Positions 31,691 to 36,506 of a DNA stretch of 36,506 nucleotides are shown here, one piece after another. Source of the stretch: Actinomycetota bacterium (lineage in GTDB: Bacteria; Actinomycetota; Acidimicrobiia; IMCC26256; PALSA-555); the NCBI GenBank assembly GCA_016870245.1, contig VGCA01000007.1, forward strand, positions 1 to 36,506, in the 5' to 3' direction. How positions within the stretch are numbered: position 1 is the first letter of the stretch; the number at the start of each line of letters is the position of its first letter. The notes beneath the pieces were generated by a model. The model did not search any database and had not been told where the DNA came from. It saw only the letters and a program-made list of their open reading frames with translations. Made by a program: the position numbers and the translations under genes.

Positions 31691-34071
31691 TGGCGGCGCG
31701 CGTGGTCGACGAGTCCCGCCCGCTCGACGGCGTCCAGGTCATCGAGTGTGCGACGGGGATCTCGGGACCCCTCCTCGGCAAGCTGTTCGTCGATGCCGGT
31801 GCCGACGTCGTCAAGGTCGAGCCGCCCGGCGGCGACCCGCTCCGGCGGTTCGCGTCGACGGTGTCGGTGCCGGATGGTCACGATGGGGCGCTGTTCCGCT
31901 ACTTGAACCGGGGCAAGCGCTCGACCGTGGGTTCGGTCGTCGATGCTCGGGTTCGCGCCCTGCTGCCCGGCGCGGACCTGCTGATCGACGACGGTGATCC
32001 GGCCCTCGACATCGCGGCGCTCCGCCGTTCCTGCCCCCGGCTCGCGGTCGTGTCGATCTCCGCGTTCGGTCGCGGCGGACCCTGGTCGGGCCGGCCCGCC
32101 ACCGACCTGACCATCCAGGCGGAGTCGGGCGGGCTGCAGTTCCGCGGGCCGACCGACCGACCTCCGGTGCAGGCCGGGGGTCGGATCTCGGAGTTCCTCG
32201 GTGGCCTGTTCGCCGCGGCCCCGGCGCTGGCCGCGGTGCTGCACGCGCGTTCCGGCGGTGAAGGGACGCATCTCGACCTGTCCCTCCACGACGTGATGGC
32301 CCTCTCGGGCACCAATCACCTCGACCTCGTGCACCAGCTCACGGGCGCGCCGGACGTCGGGCCTCCCGTGCGCACGCTCGACACGCCCGGGATCGAGCAG
32401 GCGCGCGACGGGCTGGTCGCGTTCAACTGCAATGCCGGGCACATGATGCAGATGTTCCTGCTCCTGCTCGGTCGGCCCGATCTCATGGAGGACCCGCAGT
32501 ACCTGAGCCTGAATGCCCGGCTCGGGATGGGTGCGTCGTGGCAGGACGTGATCGACGCGTGGGTGTCGACTCGCACGGTGCGCGAGGTCATCGACGACGC
32601 GGTCGCGCTGCGGGTTCCGGTGGCGCCGTGCCACGACGGCGCGTCGGTGGGCCACGACGAGCAGCTCGTCGCCCGCGACGTCTTCGTCACGGCCGAGGAC
32701 GGGCAGGTGGGGCTGCGCCCACCGTATCGATTGGGTGGGCAGGCCATCGGCGTACCGCCCCGTGCGCCGCGCCTGGGCGAGCACGACGCCGACGTGCGAC
32801 CGCGCCCTGCGCCCGAGCGGTCCATGGCCGCGCTCGGGACGGATCCGGCTCGGCCGCTCACCGGGCTCCGGGTGGTGGATCTGACGGCGTGGTGGGTCGG
32901 CGCGCTCACGACCCAGATCCTCGGTCGCCTCGGCGCCGACGTGATCCACATCGAAGGGCCGGGCAATCCTGACGGCATGCGGCTCCTGGGCAAGGTGCTC
33001 GCGCGCTCGGACGACTGGTGGGAGTACGGGCATGTCTTCGCCGCGGTGGACACCGATCGCCGTGGCATCGCCGTCGATCTCGGGACCGACGAGGGCCTTG
33101 GCCTCCTGTGGCGCCTGATCGAGCAGGCCGATGTGCTCGTCGAGAACTTCGCGCCGAGGGTGGCCGAGGCCTGGGGACTCACCCACGACGCCGTGCTCGC
33201 CCGGAATCCCGACATCGTCTACCTCCGGATGCCGGCGTTCGGCCTCGACGGCCCGTGGCGCGACCGCCCGGCCTTCGCCCAGACGATCGAGCCGATGTCC
33301 ACGATGTCGTCGATCACGGGCTTCGCCGACGGCATGCCGGTCTCGAAGGGCGGGCTGCCCGACCCGGTGGGGGGTGCGACCGGCGCCTGGGCTGCGTTGG
33401 TGGGCCTCGCGCAGCGTGCACGCACGGGTGCGCCGGTGGCGGTGGAGTCGGTGATGCTCGAAGCCGCGCTGCACGTCGCGGCCCAGCCGATGCTCGAGCA
33501 CCGCGCGTACGGCACCACGATGGGCCGCGCGGGCAACCGGGCCGCCCACGCTGCGCCGCAGGGCGTCTACCGCACTGCGGCAGAAGGCGAGTGGCTCACC
33601 GTGAGCGTGACGACCGACGCGCAGTGGCAGGCGCTCGCCGCGCGTGTGGGGGATCCGGCGCTCGCTCGCGACCCCCGGTTCACCTCCCACGACGGACGGG
33701 TCGAGCACCACGACTCGCTGGACACGATCATCGGAGCGTGGGTTGCGACCCGTGACGCCTCGACGGCCGCCGACGAGCTGTGCGCGCTCGGCGTGCCGGC
33801 CGGCTGGTGCCGCGACCCGCGACTGATTCGCCATCACCCGCAGTACCGGGCGCGTGGTCTGTTCGAGCCGGTGGACCATCCCGTCCTCGGACGCATCGAG
33901 GTCCCGGGCCAGCCGTATCGGGCACCCGGTGTGAGCAAGTGGATCACGCGCCCCGCGCCGACCTTCGGGCAGCACACGCGCGAGGTCCTCGGCGAGCTCG
34001 GCGTCACCGCCGACGCGATCGACGACCTCTACCGGCGGGGTGTGGTCGCCGATCGGCCTCGCGATCTCTGA
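31687..34071 (+). CDS. Double-length CaiB/BaiF family CoA-transferase (two fused class III domains)
   Basis: Class III CoA-transferases move CoA between carboxylic acids. This 794-aa protein is two complete family domains in series. Domain 1 (about 12-380) opens RPLDGVQVIECATGISGPLLGKLFVDAGADVVKVEPPGGDPLR and carries DLSLHDVMALSG. Domain 2 (about 388-785) opens RPLTGLRVVDLTAWWVGALTTQILGRLGADVIHIEGPGNPDGMR and carries VESVMLEAALHV. Both have the ENF-type substrate loop region, clearest in domain 2 as VLVENFAPRVAEAWGL. Family enzymes are interlinked dimers, so the fusion makes an internal heterodimer. The ATG at 31687 overlaps the small ORF stop. In the cluster it would activate the acid product as a CoA thioester. 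Confidence 0.92.
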   Translation: MMAARVVDESRPLDGVQVIECATGISGPLLGKLFVDAGADVVKVEPPGGDPLRRFASTVSVPDGHDGALFRYLNRGKRSTVGSVVDARVRALLPGADLLIDDGDPALDIAALRRSCPRLAVVSISAFGRGGPWSGRPATDLTIQAESGGLQFRGPTDRPPVQAGGRISEFLGGLFAAAPALAAVLHARSGGEGTHLDLSLHDVMALSGTNHLDLVHQLTGAPDVGPPVRTLDTPGIEQARDGLVAFNCNAGHMMQMFLLLLGRPDLMEDPQYLSLNARLGMGASWQDVIDAWVSTRTVREVIDDAVALRVPVAPCHDGASVGHDEQLVARDVFVTAEDGQVGLRPPYRLGGQAIGVPPRAPRLGEHDADVRPRPAPERSMAALGTDPARPLTGLRVVDLTAWWVGALTTQILGRLGADVIHIEGPGNPDGMRLLGKVLARSDDWWEYGHVFAAVDTDRRGIAVDLGTDEGLGLLWRLIEQADVLVENFAPRVAEAWGLTHDAVLARNPDIVYLRMPAFGLDGPWRDRPAFAQTIEPMSTMSSITGFADGMPVSKGGLPDPVGGATGAWAALVGLAQRARTGAPVAVESVMLEAALHVAAQPMLEHRAYGTTMGRAGNRAAHAAPQGVYRTAAEGEWLTVSVTTDAQWQALAARVGDPALARDPRFTSHDGRVEHHDSLDTIIGAWVATRDASTAADELCALGVPAGWCRDPRLIRHHPQYRARGLFEPVDHPVLGRIEVPGQPYRAPGVSKWITRPAPTFGQHTREVLGELGVTADAIDDLYRRGVVADRPRDL

Positions 34072-34157
34072 CCGGTCCGCGACCTGCGCGTCTTCCGCCT
34101 CGACGGCCGTGAGGGCCGCCAGGCCGCGCGGATCCGCCCGCAGGTGCGTCGTGCTTC

Positions 34158-34913
34158 TCAGCCCACCAGGAGCCGGACGGCGGCGATGACACCGACGACG
34201 ACGACGGCGCCGCGCAGCCATGGGCCCGGGAGGCGACGGCCCACGTGCGCGCCGGCCTGGGCACCGACGATCGAGCCGATCGCGATGAGCGCGGACACCT
34301 CCCATACCACGTCGGCCGAGAACACGAAGATCAGCGCGGCCACGCCGTTGGCGATGAGGGCGAGCACGTTCTTCACGCCGTTGAGTCGCTGGAGCGAGTC
34401 GATGATGAAGATCCCGAGGAGCGACAGCAGGATCACGCCCTGGGCAGCTCCGAAGTAGCCGCCGTACACGCCCGTGAGCAGGATGCCGACCCACAGCACC
34501 GGCCCCCCGTGCTCCACGTGCGCCTCCCGGCGGCCGGCGACCCAGGCGCTGAGCCGGGGCTGCACGATCACCAGCGCGACCGCGAAGAGGATCAGCACGG
34601 GGACCACGGCGTCGAACACCGACGACGGCAGCGTGAGCAGGAGGATGCTGCCGGTGATCCCGCCGATGAGCGAAGCCGACCCGAGGAGCAGGAGCCGGCG
34701 CCGTTGGCCCCGCAGCTCCCGCCGGTAGCCCACGGCGCCGCTCAGCGAGCCGAACACGAGGCCCACGGTGTTGCTCACGTTGGCGGTGACCGGCGAGTAC
34801 CCGAACGCCAGCAGCGTGGGGAAGGTGATGAGCGAGCCGGAGCCCACGATGGTGTTCACCATCCCCGCGAGGAGGCCGACCCCGAGGATCGCGACCGCCT
34901 CCCAGACCGACAT
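34158..34913 (-). CDS. TSUP (TauE/SafE) family permease
   Basis: The 251-aa membrane protein has about eight hydrophobic segments in two repeats. The family signature GLLAGMVNTIVGSGSLITFPTLLAFG (about 13-38) opens repeat 1, and GVYGGYFGAAQGVILLSLLGIFIIDSLQRLNGVKNVLALI opens repeat 2. TSUP members export sulfite, sulfonates or other sulfur or organic anions; no substrate can be chosen here. The ATG at 34913 is supported by TAGGCT 9 nt upstream. It is convergent with the CoA-transferase gene and divergent from moxR, so it may or may not belong to the catabolic cluster. Confidence 0.92.
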   Translation of the reverse strand: MSVWEAVAILGVGLLAGMVNTIVGSGSLITFPTLLAFGYSPVTANVSNTVGLVFGSLSGAVGYRRELRGQRRRLLLLGSASLIGGITGSILLLTLPSSVFDAVVPVLILFAVALVIVQPRLSAWVAGRREAHVEHGGPVLWVGILLTGVYGGYFGAAQGVILLSLLGIFIIDSLQRLNGVKNVLALIANGVAALIFVFSADVVWEVSALIAIGSIVGAQAGAHVGRRLPGPWLRGAVVVVGVIAAVRLLVG

Positions 34914-34922
34914 GCCGCACGG

Positions 34923-34928
34923 AGCCTA
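34923..34928 (-). promoter_or_regulatory. Candidate -10 element (TAGGCT) for the TSUP permease gene
   Basis: On the minus strand TAGGCT ends 9 nt before the ATG at 34913, with no Shine-Dalgarno sequence between. Confidence 0.4.
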
Positions 34929-34995
34929 GAGGCGCCCGTCGACGGGCGCCTCGACCGTTCGTGCCGTCGCGGTCCGGACCCCGTCGGCGACCTGC

Positions 34996-35001
34996 CACTA
35001 T
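34996..35001 (+). promoter_or_regulatory. Candidate -10 element (CACTAT) for the moxR gene
   Basis: CACTAT ends 6 nt before the ATG at 35008. It has the same geometry as CAGTAT before the gene at 18077, and no ribosome site follows it. Confidence 0.3.
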
Positions 35002-35007
35002 GCCGGG

Positions 35008-35949
35008 ATGGAGCAGGGCAGTGCGGCGGCGGTCGCCCGGGCGCTGATCGACAACGTCGAGCGGGCGGTCCTCGGCAAGGGCGATGTGGTCCGCATCGTC
35101 GTCGCGGCGCTCCTCGCGGGCGGCCACGTGCTCATCGAGGACGCGCCGGGCACCGGCAAGACGCTGCTCGCCAAGGCGCTCGCCCGTTCGATCGGTGGCA
35201 CTGTCGGCCGGGTCCAGGGCACCGCCGACCTCCTGCCGTCCGACGTCACCGGCGTGACGATCTTCGACCCGGAGCGCCGTGAGTGGGAGTTCCGGGCCGG
35301 GCCGGTGATGCACAACGTGCTGCTCGTCGACGAGATCAACCGGGCCACGCCCCGGGCCCAGGCCGCGCTGCTCGAGGCGATGGCCGAGCGTCAGGTCACG
35401 GTCGACGGCGTGACCCGGCCGCTTCCCGACCCGTTCTTCGTGCTCGCGACCCAGAACCCCCACGGCGAGGGCGGCACGTTCCCGCTGGTCGCCGGCGAGT
35501 ACGACCGCTTCGCCGTGCGCGTGCACCTCGGCGCGTCCGACCGCGAGAGCGAGCGGCGGCTCCTGCGCGGGGAGGGCGGACTCGGCGGGCTCGACAGCCT
35601 GGTGCCCGTCGGCACTCCCGAGGGCATCGCGCGGGCCCGGTCCGAGGTGGCGCGCCTGCACGTGGCGCGCGGGGTCGAGGACTACGTGCTCGACCTGGCC
35701 GCGGCCGCCCGGACCGACGCCGCGATCCCGCGCGGCATCAGCACCCGAGCGGTCCAGATGCTCCTCGGGGTGGCGAAGGGCCATGCCGCGGTCGCAGGGC
35801 GGGACTTCGTCACCCCCGACGACGTGCAGGCGGTCGCCGTCGCAGTCCTCGCCCACCGTGTCGACGACGCGGGCGGCCTGGCGTCGACCGCGGCGGGTCG
35901 TGCCGCGGTCGAGCGGCTGCTCACGTCGGTCTCGGTCCCGGTGGCGTAG
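35008..35949 (+). CDS. MoxR family AAA+ ATPase
   Basis: MoxR ATPases act as chaperones that mature partner proteins, commonly those with von Willebrand A or DUF58 domains. The 313-aa protein has Walker A APGTGKT (46-52), Walker B LLVDEINRA (Asp108-Glu109), and sensor 1 FFVLATQNPHGEGGTFPL. The MoxR-specific EAMAERQVTVDG and the lid region PRGISTRAVQMLLGVAKGHA with the sensor 2 Arg are also present. It lies 9 nt upstream of a DUF58 gene, the usual partner, so the two form an operon that continues beyond the window. Confidence 0.94.
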   Translation: MEQGSAAAVARALIDNVERAVLGKGDVVRIVVAALLAGGHVLIEDAPGTGKTLLAKALARSIGGTVGRVQGTADLLPSDVTGVTIFDPERREWEFRAGPVMHNVLLVDEINRATPRAQAALLEAMAERQVTVDGVTRPLPDPFFVLATQNPHGEGGTFPLVAGEYDRFAVRVHLGASDRESERRLLRGEGGLGGLDSLVPVGTPEGIARARSEVARLHVARGVEDYVLDLAAAARTDAAIPRGISTRAVQMLLGVAKGHAAVAGRDFVTPDDVQAVAVAVLAHRVDDAGGLASTAAGRAAVERLLTSVSVPVA

Positions 35950-35958
35950 GCGGCACCC

Positions 35959-36506
35959 GTGCCCGGGCCCCGCCCGTCGTCCCGCCTGCACCCCCACCCG
36001 CTGCTCCTGCTGGCGGTGGTCGGCTGGTTCCTGCTCGCCCGGGCCGACGACGTCCTGCTCGCCCGGGGCCTGCGCCTCGCGATGCTCCTCATCGTCGCGG
36101 CCGACGTCGTCTGGGCGGTGGTGCGCACACGACGGGCGTCGGTGCGGATCGTCGACCAGCCCACCTCGGCCTTCGTGGGTGACGAGATCGCCCTCGACGT
36201 CGAGGTCACCGGTGCCGGCCGCGGCATCACGGTCGGGATGACGTCGTCGCCCGGCGCGCCGTGGGTGGTGGCGGTGGGCGACGGCGTGGGTCGCCTCCCC
36301 GGCACGGCAAACTTCCGCGGGGTGGCCCGCCTGGTCACCGTGCAGCTGCGCGGGCACGGTCCGCTCGGCCTCGTCGGCTTCTCGCACTCCTCCTCGCTGC
36401 CCATCCGGCCCCTGTGGATCGCCCCCCGACCGGTCGCGCCGCCGGCCGAGCTCCGCCTGGGCGCCGGCCACGGCGACGAGTCGGGACCGCCCGACCTGGG
36501 CGACGC
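35959..36506 (+). CDS. DUF58 domain-containing protein, 5' part
   Basis: The gene is cut by the right edge of the window and so is absent from the ORF track. From the GTG at 35959 the frame is open for 182 codons. Two hydrophobic helices (about 14-27 and 37-53) sit near the membrane-side N-terminus. A beta-rich region follows with FVGDEIALDVEVTGAG and the DUF58 hallmark RGHGPLGLVGF, then LWIAPRPV. The rest of the domain, including the DUF58 core, lies outside. The gene follows moxR by 9 nt. A transglutaminase-like gene often comes next in such operons. An alternative start cannot be excluded. Confidence 0.85.
   Translation, partial: MPGPRPSSRLHPHPLLLLAVVGWFLLARADDVLLARGLRLAMLLIVAADVVWAVVRTRRASVRIVDQPTSAFVGDEIALDVEVTGAGRGITVGMTSSPGAPWVVAVGDGVGRLPGTANFRGVARLVTVQLRGHGPLGLVGFSHSSSLPIRPLWIAPRPVAPPAELRLGAGHGDESGPPDLGD

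Noticed and set aside
34104-34118. CGGCC-GTGAG-GGCCG hairpin between convergent CoA-transferase and TSUP genes
   Set aside because: A 5-bp GC stem without a T-run is expected by chance at this base composition.
30499-36471. 1990-aa minus-strand ORF
   Set aside because: It spans several convincing genes in other frames (MarR, CoA-transferase, MoxR) and is rich in Arg, His and Gly with no domain. Long antisense ORFs are expected in very high-GC DNA.

Overview
This window is high-GC DNA with the gene order of an actinobacterium (Actinomycetota). An Rpf-type resuscitation factor, the run mfd-mazG-eno-ftsB-DUF501-ppx, an F420-type LLM oxidoreductase, frequent GTG starts and apparently leaderless promoters together suggest the class Acidimicrobiia or a relative. 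That assignment is inference; no rRNA gene is present to fix it.

Region 1 (1-18.4 kb) is a conserved housekeeping block, nearly all on the + strand. It holds rpfB-like, rsmA (ksgA), ispE, a 33-residue ribosomal protein bS22 gene on the minus strand that the ORF track misses, tRNA-Gln(UUG), glmU, prs, rplY, pth, mfd, a SurA-N-like membrane-anchored protein, a YabN-type methylase-MazG fusion, a six-helix membrane protein, a divergent cytochrome P450, eno, ftsB, DUF501, ppx and an unknown protein. Many pairs touch or overlap by 4 nt and are probably co-transcribed.

Region 2 (18.5-23.6 kb) is mixed metabolism: a PLP aminotransferase, oligoribonuclease, a RimJ-like acetyltransferase, a crotonase-family protein, a MATE exporter, a small unknown protein and tRNA-Leu(UAA). 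The stop codon of the unknown protein coincides with the tRNA anticodon.

Region 3 (23.7-34.1 kb) looks accessory. It has a DinB/DUF664 protein and a VOC-TetR divergent pair with two tandem palindromic operators. A catabolic-looking cluster follows: LLM oxidoreductase, ACMSD-like amidohydrolase, SDR dehydrogenase, Baeyer-Villiger-type flavin monooxygenase, a tandem-domain MarR regulator, a 17-codon coupled small ORF and a double-length CaiB/BaiF CoA-transferase. Both divergent promoter regions of this cluster carry a near-identical 22-bp element with a TCAA-N6-TTGA core, so one regulator (most simply the fused MarR) probably controls all of it. The chemistry suggests oxidation of a secondary alcohol to a ketone, then to an ester or lactone, hydrolysis, and CoA activation of the acid.

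Region 4 (34.1-36.5 kb) has a TSUP-family permease and the start of a MoxR-DUF58 operon cut by the window edge.

A -10-like hexamer, mostly TANNNT, lies 6-10 nt before many start codons (exactly 7 nt in five cases), usually without a Shine-Dalgarno sequence. This is the signature of leaderless mRNAs and helps decide several starts. No gap between genes exceeds 300 nt; the longest (27811-28088) holds one of the shared operators. I saw no CRISPR array, insertion sequence, prophage or rRNA.
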